A stretch of 64,000 nucleotides of DNA from UBA868 sp016776875 (GCA_051201585.1 CP179198.1:2677234-2741233), one strand, 5' to 3'. Positions 54,245 to 63,733 are shown, counted from the stretch's first letter. Program-made: numbers and translations. Notes: a model not told the origin generated them from the letters alone.

Positions 54245-54904
54245 CTATCCTGTTAAATCTCTAATTTTGACTATGTGCCTGCGGGCGCTGAGCCCGGGCA
54301 CCGTAACCGGAAAAACTTCGGTATTGCCGCGATGCTCTGGCGACAAAGCTTCTAACTCATCATGAGGATAGGCGCCCTTCATTGCGATCAGCCTCTGCAT
54401 GGGGTGGTGAAGGTGGCCGGTCATCTGAAGCAATCCCGCGAGCGACGTCACCGCGCGCGCTGTAAGCGTATCAAAATTCACTGTACCGGGGTAATTCTCG
54501 ACACGGCCTTCAAAAATGGCGAGGTTTTCGACCCCAATATGCGCTTTAACTTCCCGTAAGAAGCCCGCCTTTTTACTCTTGCTTTCCGCCAAAGTCCAGT
54601 TTTGTTGTGGAAAACAGATTGCCATCACCACACCGGGGAAACCGGCCCCGGATCCCACGTCGAGGCAGTTGGGCCCGGAAATAAAAGACGCCGCGCTTAA
54701 ACTGTCCAGCAGATGATGCGTTAGGATTTTCCCGGGCTCGTCTACTGACGTTAAATTATGCACTCGATTCCACTTACACAAGAGCTCGATAAATTCAATG
54801 AGGCGCGAGCACGTGGGCGCGCCAAGCTCGCCTGTCATCTGCTGAGCGCCCGACTGGAGACCCTCCATCAATCGGCGCTTTTCAACTGCGCTTAATGTGC
54901 TCAA
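54245..54904 (-). CDS. rsmG: 16S rRNA (guanine(527)-N7)-methyltransferase
   Basis: RsmG methylates G527 of 16S rRNA; its loss confers low-level streptomycin resistance in several bacteria. The 219-residue product has LLCKWNRVHNLTSVDEPG and HHLLDSLSA near the N-terminus, the SAM-binding DVGSGAGFPGVVMAI, then LAESKSKKAGFLREV. It overlaps mnmG by 4 bp. It is 3 bp before parA. Confidence 0.95.
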   Translation of the reverse strand: MSTLSAVEKRRLMEGLQSGAQQMTGELGAPTCSRLIEFIELLCKWNRVHNLTSVDEPGKILTHHLLDSLSAASFISGPNCLDVGSGAGFPGVVMAICFPQQNWTLAESKSKKAGFLREVKAHIGVENLAIFEGRVENYPGTVNFDTLTARAVTSLAGLLQMTGHLHHPMQRLIAMKGAYPHDELEALSPEHRGNTEVFPVTVPGLSARRHIVKIRDLTG

Positions 54905-56788
54905 GCCGCTGGGCGCATTTGTTGGCGTTTGAGATGAACCAGTAATAAGGAAATAGCTGCAGGGGTCACGCCCGACAGGCGCGAAGCCTGACCAATGGTC
55001 AGCGGTCGATGTGACATCAAGATCTGAAGCACCTCTGTTGATAAACCCCGCACGGTAGCGTAATCAAATTCCAACGGAATAACGGTCTCCTCGTGTCGCC
55101 GTTGACGAGCAATCTCATCTTTTTGACGATCGATATAGCCTGAGTAGCGTGCCTCAATTTCCAGTTGTTCGATAATCGCCGGATCGAGAACCGGTGCCAT
55201 ACCTGAATCCAACGCTAACAAATTTTCGTCAGCTCACTTCCGGCCGGCGTAACAAGTCCGCAAGCGTTTGCTCATGGCTGAGTGCCTGCCCAAGCACTTT
55301 CGATATCTGATCTTTGTTATCAGTAGTGGGCCGAACCCAGGTCTTCTGAAGACGGCTGCGCTCAGCATCAAGCCGCTCACGTTTTACCGTGTAAGCTGAC
55401 CATCGACAATCATCCACCAGTCCGACTTCTCGACCTATTTCGGTTAATCTCAGATCCGCATTATCTTCGCGTAACTGCAAACGATATTCGGCTCGCGACG
55501 TAAACATGCGATACGGTTCTGTTACGCCGCGGGTCACGAGATCATCAATCATGACGCCAATATAAGCTTCATCACGTCCCGGCCACCAAAAAGGCTTTTC
55601 CTGGCTCGCCCTTGCTGCATTGACGCCGGCAATCAGGCCCTGGCCTGCTGCTTCTTCATATCCGGTCGTGCCATTAATCTGGCCCGCGAAAAATAAGCCA
55701 GCCACTGCTCGGGTTTGTAACGCTGGCGTTAGGTCTCGGGGATCAAAAAAGTCATATTCAATCGCATACCCGGGTCTGGTGATCCGCGCGTTTTCAAAGC
55801 CGTTAATGCTCTGAACCATTTGCCACTGGATATCAAAAGGCAAACTGGTCGATAGACCATTGGGATAAATCTCGTGTGTCTTGAGGCCCTCAGGCTCAAC
55901 AAAGATCTGGTGAGTATTACGTTCCGAAAATCGAACCACTTTGTCCTCAACCGAAGGGCAATAACGAGGCCCAACCCCCTCGATCTTCCCGCCATAAAGA
56001 GCAGATTGTGAAAGGCCCGCACGAATGATGTCATGAGTCACTTCACGGGTAGCCGCAATATGACAATCAACCTGCAGCGGGTGTTCATCACTCGAGGTCA
56101 AAAATGAAAAACTAGGTGGCGGATTCTCGCCGGGCTGGACTTCTAGTCTCGAAAAATCAATTGTGCGACCGTCAATTCGTGGCGGTGTGCCTGTTTTCAG
56201 ACGCCCCGTTCGAGGGCAAATCTCACGCAGTTTTTCAGCAAGCACGATCGCAGGTGCGTCACCAGCGCGACCCCCCGGCTGGGATTGATCGCCCACGTGA
56301 ATCTTGCCATTTAGAAAAGTGCCCGTCGTCAACACGACATTGGGGGCATCAATCTGCACCGCGCCGGCTGTCTTTATCCCGGTCACCCGCTGATTTGAAA
56401 TCAAAATATCTTCTACGGCTTGTTGAAGGAGCGTGAGTCCAGGCTGATTCTCCACGGCATAGCGAACCGCCTCCCGATAAAGATTACGATCAGCCTGTGC
56501 TCTTGTTGCCCGAACCGCGGGCCCCTTACGAGAGTTGAGCGTTCTAAATTGAATGCCCGCCCGATCTGCGGCCCTGCCCATGATGCCGCCAAGCGCATCG
56601 ATTTCTTTGACAATATGGCCCTTTCCAATGCCGCCAATTGCAGGGTTGCAGGACATCTGCCCGACGGTCTCGATCGTGTGCGTCACCAAAAGAGTAGTAG
56701 CGCCGGCCCGAGCAGCTGCTAACGCAGCTTCTGTTCCCGCATGCCCGCCGCCGATCACAATGACATCAAATTTTTCTGGATACTGCAC
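54901..56788 (-). CDS. mnmG: tRNA uridine 5-carboxymethylaminomethyl modification enzyme MnmG, interrupted by a +1 frameshift
   Basis: With MnmE, MnmG installs the cmnm5 group at U34 of several tRNAs, using FAD. The main part (519 residues) has VIGGGHAGTEAALAAARAG, CNPAIGGIGKGHIVKEID and the long FAD-binding body. The frame stops at 55229. The final 106 residues, with ILMSHRPLTIGQASRLSGVTPAAISLL, lie in the +1 frame and are the C-terminal helical domain that binds MnmE. The join is AGCT 55231-55234; removing its G restores a protein of about 628 residues, the expected length. Confidence 0.9.
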
Positions 56789-56808
56789 GTTCGTCGTCGA
56801 GATTTAAG

Positions 56809-58578
56809 TTAGTTCTGATAGTAATAATCAAAACGATTCAGGATTTTATTCGTAAACCCCCAGGCTTCGCCATGCGTCAACGAATTATCGTCGGGTATCA
56901 CTTTCGTATAGAGTTTGTCCGCATGTTTTACTTTCAAGACGCTTAACTTCTGATACAAGTCGCTCTCGCTAATAATCTCTTCGGCACCTCCGCTTTCGCG
57001 CAAAGAGTATTGACGAACTGCGCCATCTTTCCAAAACCGCACTTCTACAACGAAACGCCCCACGGTACTGCGAGCCGGGCGAACGAGCCGGTTGTACCGG
57101 CTTTCTAAATCGGAGTGCTGATCCCTCAGGATATCAAGCTCCTCTGTATGCGCCGCGATCAAAAGATCTCTTTCTTTTTTAAAACTCGCGACTTCATCGG
57201 CGAGCTCAGCCTGAAGAAAAGCTAATTCTTCTTTTGTTAAGCGATACTCAAGAGAAACGGCAGCCAGTTCGCGAGTGAGGGTCTCTGCCATCACCTCACT
57301 TTCCTCTAATGCGCGCTCGTTACTAATTGCGGTGCGGACAAAGCTTGCCAACTCCTCACGGAGCGCGCTGATCTCGGTCTGAAGGGAGATTCGAGTCACA
57401 TCGAGCGCGCTCACCTGCTGTACCAGTTGATCACGCTCCGTGGCGAGCTCGTCTCGCGACATCGTGACAATATCTTTCTCTTCGGTACTTGTCTGGAGCG
57501 TCGCCGTTAGCCTAATCTGTTCTGCTTGTAGCTGCGCAAGCACGCTCTGAAGACGGGAAAGATCTGCGGACAACTTCTCACGGAGCCGTTCGGAGAGCTC
57601 AAGCTGATCAAGGCGTTCGTTGCTTCCTGACACAGCGGTCGCGAGGTTAACACTGAGTGCGGCCTTATCCTGAGCAAGCATGTTTTTATCATCTTGCAGG
57701 GCCGCGATTTCAGCTCGCATCTGCTGTTGATCGCTTAGCAGCGCTAGTTTTTCTGCGTTGACATCGCCTAACTCCGCACTGAGTGCGGCCTTATCCTGAG
57801 CAAGCATGTTTTTATCATCTTGCAGGGCCGCGATTTCAGCTCGCATCTGCTGTTGATCGCTTAGCAGCGCTAGTTTTTCTGCGTTGACATCGCCTAACTC
57901 CGCACTGAGTGCGGCCTTATCCTGAGCAAGCATGTTTTTATCATCTTGCAGGGCCGCGATTTCAGCTCGCATCTGCTGTTGATCGCTTAGCAGCGCTAGT
58001 TTTTCTGCGTTGACATCGCCTAACTCCGCACTGAGTGCGGCCTTATCCTGAGCAAGCATGTTTTTATCATCTTGCAGGGCCGCGATTTCAGCTCGCATCT
58101 GCTGTTGATCGCTTAGCAGCGCTAGTTTTTCTGCGTTGACATCGCCTAACTCCGCACTGAGTGCGGCCTTATCCTGAGCAAGTACGTCTCGTACTTTGGA
58201 AAGATCCGAGATGTCAGACAACAAGGCAAGAATTTCGATTTGCTTCTGCTCAGCGTCTTGCTCCGCACTTTTTCTTTGGGAATCTGTTTGATCGAGTAAC
58301 GCTCGCAGCTGTACCAATTCATCGCCCATAGATGCGATTCTCAATTCAAAATCGCTCCTCTGATTCGAAATCATTTCATTCTGGCTCACCGAATCACTGA
58401 GCTGCGCAACCAACTCCGTGTTTCGCATCATAATGACCACCAAAGCAACCAGAAAAATCAGCACGACGACCGTCATAATGTCGGTGAAAGATGGCCAGAC
58501 GCTATCTTCATTCGCTCGCCCGCCGCCTGAAGGCGAAACCCTCAGGTCAACGAAACCATCCGATCGAGAAATTGCCAT
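56809..58578 (-). CDS. TolR/MotB-like protein with a long periplasmic coiled coil
   Basis: The 589-residue protein has a single membrane helix at about residues 34-51 with the key aspartate D33 in SFTDIMTVVVL, the place of the proton-binding Asp of MotB, TolR and ExbD. Residues about 60-480 are a long coiled coil, containing four identical 42-residue (six-heptad) repeats and a partial fifth. The last 90 residues (RFVVEVRFWKDGAVRQYSL to DYYYQN) are a small domain reminiscent of the TolR/ExbD periplasmic domain, not an OmpA domain. The gene starts 4 bp after the corrected end of a MotA/TolQ-like gene. Together they form a probable proton-driven motor of unknown target. The TolR-like assignment of the C-terminus is weak. 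Confidence 0.75.
   Translation of the reverse strand: MAISRSDGFVDLRVSPSGGGRANEDSVWPSFTDIMTVVVLIFLVALVVIMMRNTELVAQLSDSVSQNEMISNQRSDFELRIASMGDELVQLRALLDQTDSQRKSAEQDAEQKQIEILALLSDISDLSKVRDVLAQDKAALSAELGDVNAEKLALLSDQQQMRAEIAALQDDKNMLAQDKAALSAELGDVNAEKLALLSDQQQMRAEIAALQDDKNMLAQDKAALSAELGDVNAEKLALLSDQQQMRAEIAALQDDKNMLAQDKAALSAELGDVNAEKLALLSDQQQMRAEIAALQDDKNMLAQDKAALSVNLATAVSGSNERLDQLELSERLREKLSADLSRLQSVLAQLQAEQIRLTATLQTSTEEKDIVTMSRDELATERDQLVQQVSALDVTRISLQTEISALREELASFVRTAISNERALEESEVMAETLTRELAAVSLEYRLTKEELAFLQAELADEVASFKKERDLLIAAHTEELDILRDQHSDLESRYNRLVRPARSTVGRFVVEVRFWKDGAVRQYSLRESGGAEEIISESDLYQKLSVLKVKHADKLYTKVIPDDNSLTHGEAWGFTNKILNRFDYYYQN
57655..58182 (-). repeat. 126-bp tandem repeat (4.2 identical copies) within the coiled-coil gene
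   Basis: Copies begin at 57655, 57781, 57907, 58033 and 58159 (the last partial), with no difference seen between them. Each encodes 42 residues, exactly six heptads, so unit gain or loss keeps both the reading frame and the coiled-coil register. Perfect identity predicts length variation between strains. Assembly collapse or expansion is also possible. Confidence 0.92.
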
Positions 58579-58581
58579 CGG

Positions 58582-59506
58582 CTAGTTATCGGACTCGTCG
58601 AGCCGGAACCCTTCACGAAGCACTTTGGTCATCTTTGTCAGGCCATCACTATTCCTCTGCATTTCATCTCGATAAGCTTACAAAGAGATTGCGAAGGTCA
58701 GCAGCGACCTCTGCATAACTGGCCTGGGATTGATCCAATCGTTCAACCAGTGCCGCAGCTGTTTTGACGATCTGGCTCAATTGTTCAGCCGCTTTTTCCG
58801 GCTCGATTTGGAACATAGGCAACAATATTCGAGTCGTTGAAGACTCAAGAGAACTGACCACATGCGTCTGCGCGTCCATCAGCCGCAAATAAAAATAACC
58901 AAAAAACAAATAGGCAAAAATCGCTGTCATCGTTGTTGACAGTGCGGTCGACATGCCATGAATGATCATGCCAAGTCCGCCCGTCTCGGTGGTCGACACA
59001 ATCACATCGGACGCCCCAAGCAACGCGATGGACAGGGACACAACGGTCCCAAAGACGCCGGTCAAAATAAGAACATTGTGAACGAACTTCGGAAAACTGA
59101 CCCGGCTTGATTCAAGTGCGACCACCGTCGCCGCAAGCGCGCTATGGTTGATAACCGCATGCTGTTGATGAAGATCAACCAGGGTTTCATAGCGATTCGC
59201 AATCAGGGACTCGGCGCGAACCCCCTCGAGCGCGGCGCGTTTATTTTCTAAGTTGGACAAGGTTTGGTTGAGCGCGGTTTCTTCAGATTCGAGACGCCTA
59301 AACTCGCGAACGATCTGATAGATTCCAGCAAAAAAAAGTAGCCCGATACCGCCATTAATAAAAAGACCAACTTGGGTAACTTGATTTTCGGCATAAACCG
59401 CGTACAAAAAATCCTGCTGCCAAATCACTCCAACAATGATGGTCGCAGCCAGCACTAAAAACTGGGTGAGAATTTTTCTCGCGTAGCGTTGATTTCGATT
59501 ATTCAT
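58582..59506 (-). CDS. MotA/TolQ/ExbB-like proton channel protein, probable +1 frameshift near its end
   Basis: The protein has four membrane helices (about 12-29, 44-66, 142-164, 184-209). The last two are typical of TolQ/ExbB/MotA, with LTGVFGTVVSLSIALLG and GMSTALSTTMTAIFAYLF. The cytoplasmic loop (about 67-140) is long and partly coiled. The plain frame ends at 58664. Dropping the G of AGCT 58675-58678 extends it by about 30 residues, to a TAG at 58582-58584 just 4 bp before the next ATG, which is the arrangement expected for a coupled pair. The partner gene downstream is TolR/MotB-like. No ZorC, ZorD or ZorE-like genes are present, so this is not a complete Zorya defence system. Cargo is unknown. 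Confidence 0.72.
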
Positions 59507-59700
59507 TTTTGCTCCCTAAATCCTGTTCACTCAAAACAATTGCTACGACTTGGCTTCGCCCTGATTATGCCGACGGCGCTTTTTAGATGCTACGCCAGAC
59601 AATCAATCACGAGCTGCTTTTATTAGGTCACCGCGGTGATCCTTAGGTTAACTGATCAGCCGGAATCATAATATTCAGTCTCGCTTTAAAAAAGAAACCA

Positions 59701-59738
59701 GCATGTTGCAATATAACATGCTATTTTGTAGTACATTA
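59701..59738. repeat. inverted repeats upstream of the small orphan gene
   Basis: GCATGTT (59701-59707), seven bases and AACATGC (59715-59721) form a perfect inverted repeat that may be an operator. It is followed by GTAGTACATTA (59728-59738), whose exact reverse complement TAATGTACTAC occurs at 59976-59986 beyond the gene. The two 11-bp sites bracket the coding region. Confidence 0.55.
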
Positions 59739-59743
59739 AAGGG

Positions 59744-59971
59744 ATGCCAGCAAAAAGAAAACCGCCGCCCCAATGGTGGCTTCTCGGATATCTTACCCAA
59801 TACCAACCTCAAAAACTCCTGTCTGAATTGGAGAAACGAGGAGTAGACCCTGGCGTTTTATACGAAGCAGCAGCACAAACTGCACAGGAAATGCCCTCAG
59901 AAAGCTATCGGAAAATGTCTAAAGCGTGGGCGGTTCGGCAACATAGAATCAGGGTTTCATCCAAACCATAA
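59744..59971 (+). CDS. small basic hypothetical protein
   Basis: The 75-residue protein starts MPAKRKPPPQWWLLGYLTQ and is basic, without a membrane segment or recognised domain. It is the only plus-strand gene in the origin-proximal block, between the MotA-like gene and mnmE, and GGG lies just before the ATG. The local AT-rich sequence and bracketing 11-bp inverted repeats make it look like an insertion or a self-regulated unit. An antitoxin or a DNA-binding role cannot be shown. Confidence 0.5.
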   Translation: MPAKRKPPPQWWLLGYLTQYQPQKLLSELEKRGVDPGVLYEAAAQTAQEMPSESYRKMSKAWAVRQHRIRVSSKP

Positions 59972-59975
59972 TATA

Positions 59976-59986
59976 TAATGTACTAC
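59976..59986. repeat. downstream arm of the 11-bp inverted repeat pair
   Basis: TAATGTACTAC is the reverse complement of GTAGTACATTA at 59728-59738. Together they flank the small orphan gene, with about 237 bp between the arms. Confidence 0.55.
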
Positions 59987-60034
59987 TAAATAATACATTG
60001 ATGGCTTAGTTTTTGGCCGGCCCAAAATACGCTA

Positions 60035-61381
60035 TTACTTGCCGATACAAAAACTCGAGAAAATTTCACCCAAAAGATCCTCGGTACTAAACACTCCGGT
60101 AATTTCGCCGAGAAATCGATGGGCTAAACGTAACTCTTCAGCGACAAGTTCGGGCTCATCGAGCGCGCTTGCACTATCCATCAATCCCAAGGCCTGCTCT
60201 AGCACGTTAAGATGTCGGCGTCTGGCGAGTATGAGATCTTCATCGTCCCCTTGAAATCCCAATGCCGTCCGAATTGCCTCGGTGAGTTGTTTTATTCCGG
60301 TGCCATTTTTTGCGCTCACCGCCACAGCGGCATTGATGCCATCTGAAGTATCGCCTATTAAACGACCACTCAAATCAGACTTGTTAAACACGGTAATCTG
60401 TTGCGCAGTGCCCCCGGTTTCTAAATGCAACTCAAATCGAGGCGAAGCTGGATCACTGTCATCGAGCACACACAACACAAGGTCCGCAGCATCAATCGTC
60501 TCGCGGGCGCGCCTCACGCCTTCGGCCTCGATCTCATCATCGCTGGCTCTTAAACCAGCCGTGTCGACCATATGAACCGGCAGTCCCCCGAGGTCAATGT
60601 GTGCTTCGATCAAATCTCGAGTCGTCCCTGCGTGTGGGCTCACTATCGCTTTTTCGGATCCAGCAAACGCGTTCAGAAGACTCGACTTTCCCGCGTTGGG
60701 CGGTCCTGCGATGACAATGGTTGCCCCCTGAGATAGCAGCAGACCTGGGCGGGACCGATCCAGTATTTTCCTAATTTTCTCTGATATTTCAGTAATATGC
60801 AGACGAAGTTTGTCGACGCTAAGGTCGTCAACCGGTTCATCTGAAAAATCGATAGTAGCCTCTACCAGAACCCTCACGGTCTCTATGCGTTGAGATAACT
60901 CATCAATTTCTTTTGAGAATATGCCGCTAAGGGATCGTAGCGCGAACTTGGCGGCAGCTTGAGTTTGACTGTTAATCAGATCTGCAACCGACTCAGCCTG
61001 AGCAAGATCTAATTTTCCATTGAGGAATGCTCGTTCGGTAAATTCACCTGGTCTTGCCAGTTCCGCCCCCAACTCCAAAACTCTTTTCAGTACTTGATCT
61101 AAAACAACAGGGGACCCATGACAATGAAGCTCTAAAGTATCTTCTCCGGTGTAAGAAGCGGGGCCCAGAAAAAACAATGCAAGGCCATGATCAAGCGCGT
61201 TGCCGGAGTCATCGAAGAAAGATGATTTTGTTGCAAATCGATTTTCAGGAATCTTCCCGAGTAGCGCTGTGGCAATCGCTTTCGTGTCCGAACCTGAAAT
61301 GCGGATAACCCCCACACCCCCTAAACCTGGCGCGCTAGCGCGCGCCACAATCGTTGTTGCAGGCTCTCGATCTGATTTCAT
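60035..61381 (-). CDS. mnmE: tRNA modification GTPase MnmE
   Basis: MnmE forms a complex with MnmG for U34 modification. The 448-residue product has the N-terminal tetrahydrofolate-binding domain (VARASAPGLGGVGVIRISG), the G-domain P-loop IAGPPNAGKSSLLNAF, DTAGLR and FNKSDL motifs, and the C-terminal FCIGK with the catalytic cysteine. It is normally adjacent to mnmG or yidC in this region. Here about 3.2 kb (motor pair and orphan gene) separate it from mnmG. Confidence 0.97.
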   Translation of the reverse strand: MKSDREPATTIVARASAPGLGGVGVIRISGSDTKAIATALLGKIPENRFATKSSFFDDSGNALDHGLALFFLGPASYTGEDTLELHCHGSPVVLDQVLKRVLELGAELARPGEFTERAFLNGKLDLAQAESVADLINSQTQAAAKFALRSLSGIFSKEIDELSQRIETVRVLVEATIDFSDEPVDDLSVDKLRLHITEISEKIRKILDRSRPGLLLSQGATIVIAGPPNAGKSSLLNAFAGSEKAIVSPHAGTTRDLIEAHIDLGGLPVHMVDTAGLRASDDEIEAEGVRRARETIDAADLVLCVLDDSDPASPRFELHLETGGTAQQITVFNKSDLSGRLIGDTSDGINAAVAVSAKNGTGIKQLTEAIRTALGFQGDDEDLILARRRHLNVLEQALGLMDSASALDEPELVAEELRLAHRFLGEITGVFSTEDLLGEIFSSFCIGK

Positions 61382-61411
61382 TTCACGCCGTTGTGAAACC
61401 CTGAGTCAAGG

Positions 61412-63121
61412 CTACGTCGTGCTATCTGCGGCCTGAATCTTCCGAGTAATAAACCATTGCTGGCCAATAGAAAGCACATTATTAACCAGCCAGTACAGAA
61501 CCAATCCAGACGGAAACCACAGAAAAAACACGGTGAACACAAGGGGCAGCGCCATCATGATCTTCTGTTGCATCGGATCCATTGGTGCCGGATTTAACAA
61601 CTGCTGACCAAACATTGAAGCGCCCATCAGGATCGGTAAAACATAGTAGGGGTCTTGCAACGAAAGGTCTTTTATCCACAACATGAACGGCGCCTGGCGT
61701 AGTTCAACACTTTCAAGAAGCACCCAGTAAAGCGCGATAAAAACGGGTATCTGAATCAAGATAGGTAAACAGCCGCCCAGCGGATTTATCTTCTCTTTTT
61801 TATAAATCTCCATCATGGCTTGCTGGAATTTCTGCTTGTCGTCGCCAAACCGTTCCTTAAGGGTTTGCATTCGGGGCTGCATTTTTTTCATTCGAGCCAT
61901 CGATTTATAACTCGCTGCGGAGAGCGGGAAAAATACCAGCTTAACCAACAACGTCAGCAAAATAATCGCAACGCCCCAATTTTTCACCACGTTATGGATA
62001 TAAGTCATCACCCAAAAAAGCGGCGAAGACACCGGAGTCAGCCACCCATAATCGACGGTGAGCTCTAACCTGTTATCCGCCTCAATTAAACGCTGTGTTT
62101 CTTTGGGCCCAACAAAAATCCGGCCCGTCAGTGCGCCCGAATCACCGGACGCAATAACTGTGGGTTGAGTGGTTTTGTATCCGATCAAATACCGCGGCGC
62201 GCTATCGCGCTGAATCACGTTACTGTAAAACTCGTAACTCGGGCCAGTCTCCGGCAACAACGCGCCCACAAAATAATGTTGCAACATCGCAACCCATCCC
62301 GACGATGTCGGTTTTGCCAAATTGGCATCAAACATATCGTCGAAGTCAATTTTTTGATATTTATCTTCGGGCGTAAAAATAGCACCGCCTTTATAACTCG
62401 GCAGGCGCCCCAAAAAACCAATTCCGGTACTCGGCTCAGCCACTTCAGTACGCAAAATCTGCTCATACTGATAACCCACCCAATCCTTTCCCGATTGATT
62501 ATTAATCGTAAACACCACATCCACGAAGTAACTATCTCGGTAAAAAGTAAACGTTTTTGTGTATCGCACGCCCTCTTTGGATTCCCAATCAAGATCTACC
62601 GAAACACTGTCATCTCCGGGCGCCAACCTGACATTATTTGTTCGCGCCTCAAAAAGCGTATGGTGATTGGGTGAATCATGTTCCGCTCCTAAAAGGCCCC
62701 CTTGAATAATGAACAGATCAGCCCCGACGTCGTTCAGTAAGGTAAATGGGGTATCCATTTCGTCCAACGAAACCGGATAATCCAATAATTCAAATTGGCG
62801 TAGGTCCCCGCCGTTGGTATCAATCTCTGCCTTTATCAAATCGGTTTCAACAACCACTCGACTGCCACCGGGCAAGCTTTGGGTCAAAGGTACGGCATCT
62901 TGTTGCGACACTGACGGGTTTGAATCTTGACTGGCTTTGGGTGTTTGGGGAACGCCCTCGGTGGGCACCTGTGCACTTGTCGCAGCGGTATTACTTGATT
63001 GCCCTAACGAGCTGGACTGCGTAACCGGATTTTTTTCCGCCACATATTCCTGCCATGATTGCCACAACAGCATAAGCACCATGCCAAGGGCGCCAAAAAG
63101 AATCAGTCGGTTGAAATCCAT
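61412..63121 (-). CDS. yidC: membrane protein insertase YidC
   Basis: YidC inserts and folds inner membrane proteins, with or without Sec. The 569-residue product has an N-terminal membrane helix, a large periplasmic domain (about 70-340) and the conserved five-helix C-terminal core, with PLSAASYKSMARMKKMQPRM (in part) and NPLGGCLPILIQIPVFIALYWVL (in part). Its start is 1 bp from the yidD stop. mnmE lies downstream. Confidence 0.97.
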   Translation of the reverse strand: MDFNRLILFGALGMVLMLLWQSWQEYVAEKNPVTQSSSLGQSSNTAATSAQVPTEGVPQTPKASQDSNPSVSQQDAVPLTQSLPGGSRVVVETDLIKAEIDTNGGDLRQFELLDYPVSLDEMDTPFTLLNDVGADLFIIQGGLLGAEHDSPNHHTLFEARTNNVRLAPGDDSVSVDLDWESKEGVRYTKTFTFYRDSYFVDVVFTINNQSGKDWVGYQYEQILRTEVAEPSTGIGFLGRLPSYKGGAIFTPEDKYQKIDFDDMFDANLAKPTSSGWVAMLQHYFVGALLPETGPSYEFYSNVIQRDSAPRYLIGYKTTQPTVIASGDSGALTGRIFVGPKETQRLIEADNRLELTVDYGWLTPVSSPLFWVMTYIHNVVKNWGVAIILLTLLVKLVFFPLSAASYKSMARMKKMQPRMQTLKERFGDDKQKFQQAMMEIYKKEKINPLGGCLPILIQIPVFIALYWVLLESVELRQAPFMLWIKDLSLQDPYYVLPILMGASMFGQQLLNPAPMDPMQQKIMMALPLVFTVFFLWFPSGLVLYWLVNNVLSIGQQWFITRKIQAADSTT

Positions 63122-63373
63122 TTAACAGTGCTCACATTCAAAAGGGTTGTCTTTTTTTGTTGTCGCCGGCACCGGGTCAACACCACCAGCAGAAAATGGG
63201 TGGCAGCGCGCCAGGCGCTTCGTGGACAGCCATAAGCCTCGCGCGACGCCATGACGCTTAAGCGCTTCTTCAGCGTAAGCCGAACAAGACGGATAAAAAC
63301 GGCAGGTCGGTCCTATAAAAGGGCTGATTAAATATTGGTAGCCTTTGATTAGCGTGATTAGCGCTGTCTGCAT
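63122..63373 (-). CDS. yidD: membrane protein insertion efficiency factor YidD
   Basis: The 83-residue protein has the family signature YLISPFIGPTCRFYPSCSAYA (in part), with conserved cysteines and an amphipathic N-terminal helix, and assists YidC-dependent insertion. It overlaps the 3' end of rnpA by 16 bp. Confidence 0.95.
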   Translation of the reverse strand: MQTALITLIKGYQYLISPFIGPTCRFYPSCSAYAEEALKRHGVARGLWLSTKRLARCHPFSAGGVDPVPATTKKDNPFECEHC

Positions 63374-63717
63374 TTATCGCTCACTCTTGTCCAGTGTTTT
63401 TCCAGGCTGGAGATTATCTCTTGGTTCGAGGCTAATGTGGTCGCTCTTTGCGCAATCACAACGATATCGAGCGTATCACCAGAGAGTTGCTGTGTTCTAA
63501 AAGACTCGCGAATCAGTCTTTTCACTCGATTTCGTTTGACCGCCAGTGTTGATACTTTTCGAGAGACGGTGATCCCGACCCGGCTTCGATTCAAGTCATT
63601 CTTAAGAAAATAGATCACAAAAAGACGGTCCGACGTCTTTTGTTTCTTTGAGAAGACCGCCCGAAACTCTCGAGGGTGGCGCAGTCGAGCGCTGGGAGGA
63701 AGGCCGTAATTGGCCAC
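63358..63717 (-). CDS. rnpA: ribonuclease P protein component
   Basis: RnpA is the protein subunit of RNase P, which matures tRNA 5' ends. The 119-residue product has RVGITVSRKVSTLAVKRNRVKRL, containing the RNR motif (quoted in part), preceded by LRHPREFRAVF. It lies 16 bp downstream of rpmH. Confidence 0.95.
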   Translation of the reverse strand: MANYGLPPSARLRHPREFRAVFSKKQKTSDRLFVIYFLKNDLNRSRVGITVSRKVSTLAVKRNRVKRLIRESFRTQQLSGDTLDIVVIAQRATTLASNQEIISSLEKHWTRVSDKCRQR

Positions 63718-63733
63718 GGCCTGACCAGAAAAT

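Noticed and set aside
56809..59506. Zorya anti-phage system
   Set aside because: Only a ZorA/B-like motor pair is present. No ZorC, ZorD or ZorE homologue lies nearby, and the C-terminus is not an OmpA domain.
59744..59971. Insertion sequence or transposase
   Set aside because: The product is too small and has no DDE or tyrosine recombinase motif, and no target-site duplication was seen outside the inverted arms.
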